Source of the DNA: Tropicibacter alexandrii
GTDB lineage: Bacteria > Pseudomonadota > Alphaproteobacteria > Rhodobacterales > Rhodobacteraceae
DNA length: 64,000 nt
Reading direction: 5' to 3'
Assembly: GCF_003667315.2 (NCBI RefSeq)
Contig: NZ_RCTZ02000023.1
Span: 1-64,000 of the forward strand
Both the position numbers and the translations under genes were made by a program. Positions 53,837 to 62,149 of the stretch are shown here, piece by piece (within the stretch, counting starts at the first letter, position 1; every line of letters begins with the position of its first letter). The notes beneath the pieces are model-generated. The model was not told the origin of the DNA. It saw only the letters and a list, made by a program, of their open reading frames with translations, and made no database searches.

Positions 53837-54436
53837 ATGACCAAGACCATCCTCCTCGCCGGAGCCACTGGCAAGACCGGCCGCCTTCTCGCACAAGATT
53901 TGGTGGACCAAGGCCACAGCGTGACGGCGCTGGTGCGTGACAGCTCCGACACAAGCGTCCTGCCGGAGGCCGTGACCCTGAAACAGGCGGACTTGACCGA
54001 CCTGCCGCCCGATACCTGCAAGGGCGCGGACGTTGTGATCTTTGCCGCAGGCTCCGGCGGGTCCACCGGTCCCGAGATGACCGAAAAGGTCGACCGGGAG
54101 GGGGCGTCGCGTCTGATCGATCTGGCGCGAGACGCCAAGGTCGAACGGTTCGTGATGCTCAGCTCGATCGGCGCCGACCAGTCCGACCCGTCCGGCGATC
54201 TCGCGCATTACCTGAAGGCCAAGCACGACGCAGACGCGCATCTCAAGGCTTCCGGGCTGACTTACGCGATCCTGAGGCCCGTGGCCCTGACCGACGGCGG
54301 ACGCAGCGGGAACATCCGTCTCGGCGATGATGTCGACACGGCAGCAGAGGCCAGCCGCGCCGATGTGGCCTACGTCCTTGCCGAAGCCGTGACCGGCAAA
54401 TACGACGGACGGGCGCTCAACATGCAATCCGCCTGA
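53837..54436 (+). CDS. NAD(P)-binding protein, atypical short-chain dehydrogenase (SDR a5 type)
   Basis: A 199-aa Rossmann protein starting MTKTILLAGATGKTGRLLA (GxxGxxG). It has VIFAAGSGG, FVMLSSIGAD and YAILRPVALTDGG, as in the YwnB/BVR-B-like family of small NAD(P)H-binding reductases. AAAGGAA precedes the ATG. With the oxidoreductase and GST it suggests an electrophile-stress response group. An exact 7-bp palindrome CCCACCA-C-TGGTGGG at 54473-54487 follows the stop but has no T-tract. Confidence 0.85.
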   Translation: MTKTILLAGATGKTGRLLAQDLVDQGHSVTALVRDSSDTSVLPEAVTLKQADLTDLPPDTCKGADVVIFAAGSGGSTGPEMTEKVDREGASRLIDLARDAKVERFVMLSSIGADQSDPSGDLAHYLKAKHDADAHLKASGLTYAILRPVALTDGGRSGNIRLGDDVDTAAEASRADVAYVLAEAVTGKYDGRALNMQSA

Positions 54437-54497
54437 CGCCTTCTCCGGGTCTGGCTCACGTCGCCTCGCCGGCCCACCACTGGTGGGTCGGCTGGGT

Positions 54498-54824
54498 CTA
54501 CGTGGTCAGGCTGGACGCGGTGCGGTGGGCCTTCAGGTACGTCGCATCGATCATGACCGTCCCCTTATCGCTGCCTCGATCAGCCAGCTTGATCAGGATC
54601 CTCGCGAAGACGCCCATCTCGCTCCACCGGCGCCAGCGGTTGTAAAGCGTCTTGCGCGGGCCGTATTCCTTGGGCGCATCCCGCCAGCGCAAGCCATTGC
54701 GATTGATAAAAATAATCCCGCTCAAAACGCGTCTGTCATCGACTCTCGGAACCCCACGGCTCTTCGGAAAGAACGGTCGAAGGCGCTCCATCTGCGCCTC
54801 CGTCAGCCAGAACAGATCGCTCAT
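54498..54824 (-). pseudogene. IS5-family transposase, N-terminal fragment
   Basis: From ATG 54824 (GGAG upstream) it encodes MSDLFWLTEAQMERLRPFFP, then RGVPRVDDRRVLSGIIFI and MIDATYLKAHRTASSL, the insertion-element DUF4096 part and first catalytic Asp region of IS5/IS427 transposases. It then runs into unrelated sequence and TAG. The catalytic C-terminal half is absent, so it is inactive. Confidence 0.82.
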
Positions 54825-54894
54825 AATGCAGGTCTCCAAGGCGCCCCACATGCAGCTTGTCTCTCAAACCTTAGTGAGGCCTGAGCCTAGTGTG
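54498..54894. mobile_element. Truncated IS5-family insertion sequence
   Basis: The fragment carries the 5' part of an IS5 (IS427-group) transposase reading leftward. The end near 54894 (in reverse complement CTAGGCTCAGGCCTCACTAA) looks like the element's terminus. The other half is missing: homology stops near 54507. It probably marks an old rearrangement between the oxidoreductase genes and the Tn7-like region. Confidence 0.7.
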
Positions 54895-55190
54895 CCAGAC
54901 ACCAAGCTGCCATGAGCAATGCGGCAACATCAAATCTAAGCTAGGTTTTCCGCACAAAGGGCGTCATTTCTTCCTTGACACACCTTGCGCAGGCTTTTGC
55001 TTTCGTTTGCGCACTCATTTGCTTTCTCTGGCTGTCGGCGCAGCCAATAGATGTCCTTCCACGGCAGCCAACATATTGATTTTATTGGTGTGATTTGCAG
55101 ACTGCGCGATGCAGATGTCGATTGTGCAAGCAATACCTGTCCATTTTTCGGAAACGATAGGCCGTAAGGCAATGGCTCAGTCGAAATATG
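54895..55190. other. AT-richer region beside the toxin-antitoxin genes, no gene seen
   Basis: No open frame with family features. The sequence has several similar short words (TTGCGCA, TTGCGCAC, CGGCGCAG), and it is a plausible place for one end of the Tn7-like element, but no pair of matching terminal repeats could be defined by eye. Confidence 0.4.
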
Positions 55191-55220
55191 AAAAAGCCCC
55201 GACGATGAGTCGGCAGGGCT
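55191..55220 (-). terminator. Intrinsic terminator downstream of the toxin-antitoxin pair
   Basis: On the minus strand: a CCGAC / GTCGG stem with a 5-nt loop, extended by AGCC / GGCT with a 3-nt bulge, then TTTTT. It lies 26 nt beyond the toxin stop. Confidence 0.6.
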
Positions 55221-55246
55221 ACTTGTCGTTGCGGAGGCCAAGGACT

Positions 55247-55636
55247 TCATTCAAGCGGTGACATACCGACAGAAAGCCATTCGGCGAATTCAGCTTCGGT
55301 CACATCGCCCGATGCCAAGCCTTCCATCATACGAACACCCTCGACCGGGTCTGGCCTGAACGAGAAGCCGTTGAGCCTCAGGAATGTCACAGCGGTGACG
55401 AAGGCTGTCCGCTTGTTGCCATCGACGAATGCATCGGCCTTCGCGATACCGAATGCGGAGGCGGCGGCGACATCGGCAAGACTGGCGTCAGCGCAGCCCG
55501 CAAGGTTCATCGCCCGCGCGCAGCCCATTTCCAAGAGTGCTCGGTCGCGCAGACCTGACGCGCCACCGTGACGCGCGATCTGCCGATCATGAATGGCGGT
55601 CACGGCAGCGATCGGAACCCAAACGAAATTCGTCAT
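55247..55636 (-). CDS. Doc-family (death-on-curing) toxin with altered Fic motif
   Basis: A 129-aa Doc/Fic protein. The family segment is usually HxFx(D/N)GNKR; here residues 68-76 read DAFVDGNKR, so the first His is Asp. Everything else (GLRDRALLE, the helix before the motif, LRLNGFSF) is normal. Doc toxins phosphorylate EF-Tu, and the motif His is important in the P1 protein. The start ATG overlaps the antitoxin stop (ATGA). It may be a detoxified toxin or a sequence variant of the subfamily. Confidence 0.87.
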   Translation of the reverse strand: MTNFVWVPIAAVTAIHDRQIARHGGASGLRDRALLEMGCARAMNLAGCADASLADVAAASAFGIAKADAFVDGNKRTAFVTAVTFLRLNGFSFRPDPVEGVRMMEGLASGDVTEAEFAEWLSVGMSPLE

Positions 55637-55857
55637 GCCAATGCTTGCAGCATGTCCCGATTTTCATCCATGACAATTTCAGCCGCTGCGAGAGCCTTAG
55701 CAATCGAGGGGTCATGCGCCATCAGTTTCAGGCTGCCATCATCGCCGCGGACAACGAAAAGCGTGTCGCCCTCTTTTGCGTCGAGGATGGTCAGCATCTC
55801 GGTCGTCAGAGTCATGACGGCAGAGTTGCCGACCTTGCGGATTTTCGTTTCGATCAT
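55633..55857 (-). CDS. AbrB/MazE-family antitoxin
   Basis: A 74-aa protein beginning MIETKIRKVGNSAVMTLTTE, the swapped-hairpin SpoVT/AbrB DNA-binding fold, followed by an acidic C-terminal tail that would wrap the toxin. ATG 55857 is chosen for homology; a frame from 55911 adds 18 unrelated residues. It overlaps the toxin gene by 4 nt and probably represses the operon. AbrB-Doc pairing replaces the classical Phd-Doc pairing. Confidence 0.87.
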   Translation of the reverse strand: MIETKIRKVGNSAVMTLTTEMLTILDAKEGDTLFVVRGDDGSLKLMAHDPSIAKALAAAEIVMDENRDMLQALA

Positions 55858-55943
55858 TGCGGCGTCTCCGTATTCACAACGGTATATACAATAAGACATC
55901 ACCGCAGGCAAGTCACAGCCGAGGACCGATAGGGCCCATTATG

Positions 55944-57776
55944 TTACATGCCGAGAACTCGATGTGTATCAGCGCGACGGTAGAGGTCTGCACCGATTTC
56001 GGCATGGGAAAATGCGGGGCGGATGCGAGCGTGGCGCATGCGGCGGGACAAGCTCTCCGCCCCCATCCCGAAGAGCTCGAGTGACCGGGAAGCACTGATC
56101 AAATCCGCCGCGACCCTGGCCACCGCATCGGCTTCGAAACGGTGAACGAGGTGTGTCCCCTTCTCCGGCGGGATGATCCGCGACGACAGGACGCCCCGAT
56201 CAACCAGTGCCCAGCCCGCCTCGTTCGGCACGCGTAGGGTTTCGAACGCCTTTTGGGACGAGAGGCCCGTCAGCAGGTCACGGACAAGCACCTTGACTGC
56301 CGCCGGATCGACGCGCAGCGCGGCCAGCCCTTCGCCTTCCACGCGCACGGCGTCATGCAGATGACCGCCGAACAGCAGGTGCAGGACGTCGACGCCACGG
56401 CACTTGGCCTTTTCCGCGGCCTTCGCGATGGGCACGAAGTCTGCCGGAGCGGTGGTGACCAAAGGCGCTGCCTGCGCGACCCGCGCACGAACTCCGTCGA
56501 TTTCATCCTGGGCTACCGCTTTGCGGGTGCGACCCGAAGCGTCCGGCCGGTCACCCGCCAGAGGGGTTAGCAGGCGATCGTCCATGAGCTGATCCGCCAG
56601 CGGGCGGCTGCACCCCAGCGCCTTCGGCAAGGAGATGACCGTCACCATGCGCTGCATTTGCGCCGCGACCGTTCGGCCTGCCTGTGCGTCAAACGCATGG
56701 TGCACCTGCTCGTCGGACGGGACGAGGCCGCGCGCGATCAGCAGTTTGCGCAGAGTGCGCGGGTCAAGCCTTTGCTCGGAGGCCAGCGACGCAACCGTGT
56801 GCAAGCGACGTTCCGGGAGCGTCTTGCCCAGAACTTCCGTCCCGGCCTCCAGCGCGAAACGCTCGAAGATAACCTCTCCCAGGATATCCGTCAGCGCGCC
56901 GTGTTTGCCCAACGAACGTGCGCCACTCATGGCGGTGTAGAGGCGACCAAAGATCTTCTGCGGGCCGGGCTTGCTGCTGCCGTGCTCGAAGGCATCGAAC
57001 ATCCTGTTCAGGTAAGCACGGACGCCCACCTCTCCCTGCGCTATGATGGAAAAGCCCACGCGCCCCGCTTCGTCGCGCTGCTCGTCCGTGAGTTCGGCCA
57101 GATTGACCGACGTGCCAAAGGCGACCACCGCGCCGAGCAATTCGGCGGCGCGAACCACGCAATCCAGCGTCTGAGCATCGAGCCATGCCGGGCCCGACTG
57201 CCCCTCGAGACGCGAGACGACGTAGGTTTGCAGCGGCGAAACCGGGCGTGCAGGCTGTGCCGCGATCTCTGCCATCAGCGGCGCACCCGGAGCCGGGGCA
57301 CGGTAACCCAGTTCGAGCAACTCGCCATCGTGGAAGTCCTTGTCGAGCCGGACCAGAGCAATGCCGTGCTCTGGACAGGTCCGGACAACGTCGAGCGCCC
57401 AGAACCAGCGGTGACGACGCGCCTTGGCGGGGTGTCCGTCAATGGCCTGATCGTCTGCGTGCAAGCAGGCCGGGCAATATGCCGTCTTCGGCCGCGCAAA
57501 GAGTTCCGCAGGAAGAACCTGTCCGCGCAAACGGTAAGCCCGTTTGCCGACGCGGATAGGCGTGTTGTGTTCAACCGCCGCCCGATCCGTTCCGGACACC
57601 TCTGCCAGCCGCGCAACGGCCTCCGGCTCTCCGGACACCATTGCCATTGGGGCTATGCCGACATCCCGCAGGAAAGCCGTCAACCGCCCGCCGGTGTGGA
57701 ACGTTGCCAAACGGGCGGCGAAGGACAGCGCGGATTCCAGCGCATCGAATGCGAAGTACGGCTTGAGAAGCGACAT
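55944..57776 (-). CDS. tniQ: TniQ/TnsD-family target-selection protein
   Basis: A 610-aa TniQ protein. The N-terminal TniQ domain has a zinc motif C101-C104 (CPAC) with C134-H137 (CPEH), preceded by YRLRGQVLPAELF. The long C-terminal part contains helix-turn-helix-like stretches. At about 610 aa it is nearer to site-specific TnsD-type proteins than to the short CRISPR-coupled TniQ. ATG 57776 begins MSLLKPYFAFD; the frame is open upstream but overlaps tnsC. It likely guides insertion to a fixed site, which is unknown. Confidence 0.85.
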   Translation of the reverse strand: MSLLKPYFAFDALESALSFAARLATFHTGGRLTAFLRDVGIAPMAMVSGEPEAVARLAEVSGTDRAAVEHNTPIRVGKRAYRLRGQVLPAELFARPKTAYCPACLHADDQAIDGHPAKARRHRWFWALDVVRTCPEHGIALVRLDKDFHDGELLELGYRAPAPGAPLMAEIAAQPARPVSPLQTYVVSRLEGQSGPAWLDAQTLDCVVRAAELLGAVVAFGTSVNLAELTDEQRDEAGRVGFSIIAQGEVGVRAYLNRMFDAFEHGSSKPGPQKIFGRLYTAMSGARSLGKHGALTDILGEVIFERFALEAGTEVLGKTLPERRLHTVASLASEQRLDPRTLRKLLIARGLVPSDEQVHHAFDAQAGRTVAAQMQRMVTVISLPKALGCSRPLADQLMDDRLLTPLAGDRPDASGRTRKAVAQDEIDGVRARVAQAAPLVTTAPADFVPIAKAAEKAKCRGVDVLHLLFGGHLHDAVRVEGEGLAALRVDPAAVKVLVRDLLTGLSSQKAFETLRVPNEAGWALVDRGVLSSRIIPPEKGTHLVHRFEADAVARVAADLISASRSLELFGMGAESLSRRMRHARIRPAFSHAEIGADLYRRADTHRVLGM

Positions 57777-57825
57777 GGGACTGTCTCCGAAGATTGCGGA
57801 AAGGAAAGGCGGCGCTTTGAAGACG

Positions 57826-58785
57826 TCAGTCCTCGGTGAGGCGTTCCACATCGACACGCGACCAATGACGCGTGAGGTACACGTTGTCCGCAGTGGCGCA
57901 GCTGGACTTGACCGCATACGCCTCGACAAAATGCCCGCGTTCCAGCGAGGTCGCACCTTCATCGAGGGCAATGTCGATTGTATCGAGCAAATATTCGATG
58001 AATTGCCCAAGGCGCGACTGCGCAGCATGGATCATGCGGCCAAGCAACTCATCCTCAAAGCTCGGCGCATCAAGTCCAGCCTTCCGGCAATAACTTGCGA
58101 CGATACCGCGCAACATGGCTGCGTCGGCGCCCGCATCGATATCCTGAAGGCGCATCTTGTTGAAACGCCGCGTGATCTGCCGGTCTGTCGCCGCGATCTG
58201 CTGAAGGGCATCGACGCCGCTCAGGATGACGATGACAGAGCCCTCGCCCTGCATCTGCGCCTTCAGGAGGTTGAGGATATTCTGGGTGTCCTTCGGGCTC
58301 GATTTGCCGAACAGGTCCTGCGCCTCGTCGATCCAGAGAACGATTGTCCCCAGCTCGGACAGTCGGTGCCGCACGATGTCCCAAATTTCCCGCTCGACAC
58401 GCCGTGTGTTCACGTCCGGGTATTCAGTGGCTTTGAGGATCGCGACACCAAGACCTTTCGTCGTGGCCGGGCTCGGCACGCGGGCTGCGATCCAGGGACG
58501 CTGACGCGTTGCGTCGGGTTGCATCGCGGGATGGCGCGACAGGGCGCGCTCGATCATCCGCGTCTTGCCCGCGCCGGACTTGGCCAGAACCATGAGGCCC
58601 CGGGTCTCAAAGGTGCGGGTAAAGTGGCGCGGCATCGGCAGGGTGTTGCCTTGCCCATCGGTGCGAAGAAGCCGGTCAAAAACGGCTTCGAAATTCTCGT
58701 CGCGCGCGGTCGCGACGTACGCATCCCGCAGCTCCTGGCCAAGGTCCTGGCCAGGAAGGGTTTCCATGGTGCACATGATTGTCAT
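57826..58785 (-). CDS. tnsC: TnsC/TniB-family AAA+ transposition regulator
   Basis: A 319-aa ATPase: Walker A AKSGAGKT (68-75), Walker B VLWIDEAQD (149-157), sensor-like ILSGVD and an arginine in RRFNKMRL. TnsC joins target recognition by TniQ to the TnsAB transposase. The start overlaps the tnsB stop by 4 nt (ATGA). It is shorter than E. coli TnsC and closer to TniB in size. Confidence 0.88.
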   Translation of the reverse strand: MTIMCTMETLPGQDLGQELRDAYVATARDENFEAVFDRLLRTDGQGNTLPMPRHFTRTFETRGLMVLAKSGAGKTRMIERALSRHPAMQPDATRQRPWIAARVPSPATTKGLGVAILKATEYPDVNTRRVEREIWDIVRHRLSELGTIVLWIDEAQDLFGKSSPKDTQNILNLLKAQMQGEGSVIVILSGVDALQQIAATDRQITRRFNKMRLQDIDAGADAAMLRGIVASYCRKAGLDAPSFEDELLGRMIHAAQSRLGQFIEYLLDTIDIALDEGATSLERGHFVEAYAVKSSCATADNVYLTRHWSRVDVERLTED

Positions 58786-61163
58786 TCCTCGAAGGTAAAT
58801 CCGTTGGTGTCGTCGGATGCGTCAGGCGCGCTGCGCCCGCTCCGTCGACGCCGGGGAAGTACGTTCGAAGTGTCCGGCGCGGAAAAAGATTCCGGGGTGG
58901 TTTCGGACGACGTGGTTACCGAATTGCTTTGATCCGCGGAAGGCGTGAGGACCTCGTCTGCGCCCAAAGCCTCCTCGTCGTTATAGACCTGCGCCTCTTC
59001 GACCGTCGCGGCACCGTTCGGTGCCGCATTCCCGGAGTCGGCACCATGATTGCGTACGGCGGATGGGTCGTCGTTGTCCAAGCGCTTACGCAGCGCCGTG
59101 CCGTAGCGCGGAGCCGGGCTGCCCTTGGCGGCCACATCAACCACGGGTTCCTTCTCCTCCGGAAAATCGAAGCTCATCAGGAAGCTGTCCTCGATGCGCT
59201 GCCTTTCTTCCTCGGAAAACGCCTGATGGATGACGCCTTCGCGACGGACGGCCTCGTCATTGATTTCCTTGATGGCCTGGATCGCCTTGGCGATCACCAG
59301 CGCGTTCACCTCCATGCTGCGTCGGCAGCGGGCATTGATCTCGACCAGTGCAAGCCGCCACTCCCGAGCCGTCAGCCCCTTCGCCCACGAATGAACCGCA
59401 GGGACACGGATCCAGTCGGCATTGCCCATCTTTACGAAGATCCCGCCGAGATCGCTCGGATGCCAGCGCACAGTCATTTTCCGATTCCTGTGCCGCATCA
59501 TCCATTCCGCCAGGGCGCGGTTGTGGTAGCGGATGTTCATGATGGTGATACCGTCGCGCTGAAGCTCGCGGGTTTCTTCCTGTCCGAAAGCAAGCAGGCG
59601 CGTATTCTTGTTCGGCGGCGGGGTCACACCGAATTTCCGGCTGAGCCGGTTCCAGCAATCGAACGGTGTTTCCTTGGCCAGCCCCTTATGGGGTTTCAGA
59701 TGATAAACGTCGACGATCCATCGTGTCAGGATCTGGCAAAACTCCTCGACCGTCAGAGCGGCGGTCTTGTCGGGATCGCTGTCGCCCTTTTCTGCGACAC
59801 TGCGGAACGTCCTGCCGCTCAGTCGGCCCATCAGCTGAACCCCGATGGTATCGAACATGCGTTCGATGCGCCCTTTTTGGCGGGGATCCCCGGCGGGACA
59901 ATGTTCATAGTCGAGGCCGCATGCGATGGCGGCCTGGCGGACCCGCTCCGAGATGTTGTGTTCGCCGCAATCACCGAGGATCAGCCCCGGCTTGCCATGC
60001 ATGTGCCAAGATGATTGCGCGCCGACGGCTTCTGCGAGTTTATGCTTGTCCTCGAAGATCATCGCCATGGTCGCCAACGCGCTTTCGGCGGTGCAGGTCA
60101 GCGAAATCGTCATCCCGAGAATGCAACGCGTCGCGGCATCGATCGCCATCGTGACCCAAACCCGGATTTTCTTCTTCGCAGAGATCAGCTCCTTCATCTC
60201 GGCAGGAATGAAGTCCCAGATGCCGAGCTTGCCGACTATCGTCTTGAGGTCCGCGTGATACTCATCGAACATCACGACCTGAAGCGGGCGTTCCGCCTGA
60301 AATCCTTCACCCACGGGCGAAAACTCATCGCGGGCGGCGTCATGGCCAAGCCGTGCAAGATGGGATTCGAACGGGTCGAGCTGAAGGATCTTCTGCCGGG
60401 TGAATTCACGCGAAGGCTTCAGAAGCAACGGCGGTTCACCTTTGCCGCCTTTCATCTCGTGCTCGCGCCTGCGCCGCTCGTTTTCGAGCGTGATGGCAGT
60501 ACAGACATCTTCATGGATCTGGGATTGCGTAGGCCGGTTCCCGTGCATGAAACCGGCAATGATCGGCAGAACGAAAGCGTTCAATTCGGGCGAGTGGCGC
60601 GCTTCGCGATTGCCGCGGCCACGCCGGTTATCGTAGAGGCCGATGGCCCCCTTCTGTTGGAATTTCTTTTTCCAGCGCAAGAGTGTCTTCGGTGAATGCC
60701 ACGCGGGCCGGACAGTGTCGCCATTCACCTTCAAAGCGTACAGCTTCTCCGCACGCTGGATGATGTCCTCCTTGGCCGCCGCGATCGAATCTTCCGTGAA
60801 CGTCAAACGCTTCTCGCGATGCAGCTCCAGCAGAGCCTGCAGGAGCACTTTGCGCCGTTTCGCATCCTGATGTTCGTCCGGCGTCCGCGACGCCACGAAT
60901 TTGGCCGTTTCCATTTCGGCATATGCCGAACTGGAGTGCACCGGTTTCGTCACCGGGTTATGGGTCAGCTTTCCAAGTGCTGCGTAGTGCGCCAATTGGG
61001 CATTCGTGAATTCCTGCGGAACTCGGTGTCCAGACTGCGGCAGAAAGGCGTATCTCCCGTCCAGCCTGTGCAAGACAGTCCAGGCAGTCTTGTCGAGAAT
61101 GACCTCATCGCCCGTTTCCAGAGCATATTGAGGCGTTACATCGCTGGGAACCATATCCAACAT
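58782..61163 (-). CDS. tnsB: TnsB-like DDE transposase (rve, Mu-type C-terminus)
   Basis: A 793-aa transposase. Helix-turn-helix domains in the first about 280 residues are followed by the catalytic core: D300 (VVMFDEYHA), D398 (LILGDCGEHN) and E434 (RQKGRIERMF). A beta-barrel Mu C-terminal domain and a long disordered, acidic/basic tail (from about 690) follow, which in Tn7 TnsB contacts TnsC. The ATG overlaps the tnsA stop. Confidence 0.9.
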   Translation of the reverse strand: MLDMVPSDVTPQYALETGDEVILDKTAWTVLHRLDGRYAFLPQSGHRVPQEFTNAQLAHYAALGKLTHNPVTKPVHSSSAYAEMETAKFVASRTPDEHQDAKRRKVLLQALLELHREKRLTFTEDSIAAAKEDIIQRAEKLYALKVNGDTVRPAWHSPKTLLRWKKKFQQKGAIGLYDNRRGRGNREARHSPELNAFVLPIIAGFMHGNRPTQSQIHEDVCTAITLENERRRREHEMKGGKGEPPLLLKPSREFTRQKILQLDPFESHLARLGHDAARDEFSPVGEGFQAERPLQVVMFDEYHADLKTIVGKLGIWDFIPAEMKELISAKKKIRVWVTMAIDAATRCILGMTISLTCTAESALATMAMIFEDKHKLAEAVGAQSSWHMHGKPGLILGDCGEHNISERVRQAAIACGLDYEHCPAGDPRQKGRIERMFDTIGVQLMGRLSGRTFRSVAEKGDSDPDKTAALTVEEFCQILTRWIVDVYHLKPHKGLAKETPFDCWNRLSRKFGVTPPPNKNTRLLAFGQEETRELQRDGITIMNIRYHNRALAEWMMRHRNRKMTVRWHPSDLGGIFVKMGNADWIRVPAVHSWAKGLTAREWRLALVEINARCRRSMEVNALVIAKAIQAIKEINDEAVRREGVIHQAFSEEERQRIEDSFLMSFDFPEEKEPVVDVAAKGSPAPRYGTALRKRLDNDDPSAVRNHGADSGNAAPNGAATVEEAQVYNDEEALGADEVLTPSADQSNSVTTSSETTPESFSAPDTSNVLPRRRRSGRSAPDASDDTNGFTFEE

Positions 61164-61837
61164 CAGTTTGCACTCCGACGCACCAGTGTATTCTCACCGA
61201 TCCGTTCATGATGGATGGTTTCCAGCTCTCCGCACCGCAAAAGGCGCACGATGGCGCGGAAACCTTGGCCATCGAAGCCCACCAAGTGCTGGAAATCTTG
61301 GATTCGAATGGCGCCTTGCAGGGTTTGCAAGACGCGCCGCGCGGCCGCATCAATGATCGGTTCGTCCTGACGCATCTCGTGGAACATGACCGCATTGTGG
61401 AGGTCGATCGGGTCGAGATCATCTTCGGTCATGAGGACCACGTCTTCGGCAAAACTTGCGGGCACCTCCGCGGCGATGGTCTCGAGCTCGCCCATCAAGC
61501 GCGCACTTTCCGTCCGATGAGACCCTTTGACCATGATTGCGACGCGCGTGCCGTCATCATGGCTGACACGGAAATCGAAATAGTGGGTCGCTTTGTTTCC
61601 ATCAGGCTTAGTCCATTCGCAAGGAACCTGATTTTCGATCGCGACGACGTCCATCCTGGCGATCAGGCAAAGGCAGGTCATGTATTCGGTGTGGCTTTCG
61701 AAATCGAGGTGGCAGGGGTCGTCTGCGGTCCCCAGGACCATCTGGCCAGTGAAGTGATTGCGGCGCCCTTTCGCCACCTTTCGGGCTCCGGAGATTTTTC
61801 TCGGCATGACGAACGTGGCGTCAGGTGTGATGTACAT
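61163..61837 (-). CDS. tnsA: TnsA-like endonuclease
   Basis: A 224-aa protein with the TnsA nuclease pattern: E51 in SHTEYM, D88 in HYFDFRV and K104 in IMVKGSH, at spacings like those of Tn7 TnsA. TnsA cuts the 5' ends so that the element moves by cut-and-paste. Its presence separates this element from the TniABQ/Tn5053 and Tn5090 type. ATG 61837 has AGGTGA upstream. Confidence 0.83.
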   Translation of the reverse strand: MYITPDATFVMPRKISGARKVAKGRRNHFTGQMVLGTADDPCHLDFESHTEYMTCLCLIARMDVVAIENQVPCEWTKPDGNKATHYFDFRVSHDDGTRVAIMVKGSHRTESARLMGELETIAAEVPASFAEDVVLMTEDDLDPIDLHNAVMFHEMRQDEPIIDAAARRVLQTLQGAIRIQDFQHLVGFDGQGFRAIVRLLRCGELETIHHERIGENTLVRRSAN

Positions 61838-62149
61838 GAGTCACCTCTGCGTGAAGCTGCGTGGAGGTGGACGGCTCGTGATCCTTTTCTCGAGCCGAGA
61901 CGCTTCTGCGTGCTCACGGTGCCAGACCAATGTTCTGTCCCTCGGGAGGCCTGGCGTGTCCGACGGGGACATTGGCTGATCGAAAAATTTCGGAAATCAA
62001 CAATCGGTTTCCACTTTCGAAACGGCGGAGTCTCAAGGGGAAGCCGGAATAGTTTAATAATTTTCAGATGCTTAATTTGACGCTTTGCGGAAACTGTTGG
62101 CTTGTACATCTGCGCCTTTGTATTTTGTCCGGCGCAATAACGAACAGGT
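61838..62149. other. Promoter side of the Tn7-like operon, no gene seen
   Basis: About 310 nt between tnsA and the convergently positioned 3' end of the helicase gene. An AT-rich stretch at 62040-62085 (AATAGTTTAATAATTTTC) probably holds the tnsA promoter or part of a transposon end. No terminal repeats could be assigned with confidence. Confidence 0.45.

Larger units (their letters stand above)
55944..61837. mobile_element. Tn7-like transposition module tnsA-tnsB-tnsC-tniQ
   Basis: Four leftward genes in the order tnsA, tnsB, tnsC, tniQ encode an endonuclease, a DDE transposase, an AAA+ regulator and a target-site protein, all intact. No Cas genes, CRISPR array or TnsE were found. The TA pair and possibly the helicase gene may be cargo. 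Terminal repeats and target duplication were not resolved, so the limits given are those of the genes. Confidence 0.88.

Noticed and set aside
55944-61837. A CRISPR-associated transposon.
   Set aside because: No cas genes and no repeat-spacer array were seen, and the TniQ is long, unlike the short TniQ of Cascade-coupled elements.
54895-62149. Terminal inverted repeats of the Tn7-like element, for example GGAAACGATAGGC near 55151 and GGAAACTGTTGGC near 62087.
   Set aside because: These similar words are in the same orientation, whereas transposon ends must be inverted, and no target duplication was found.
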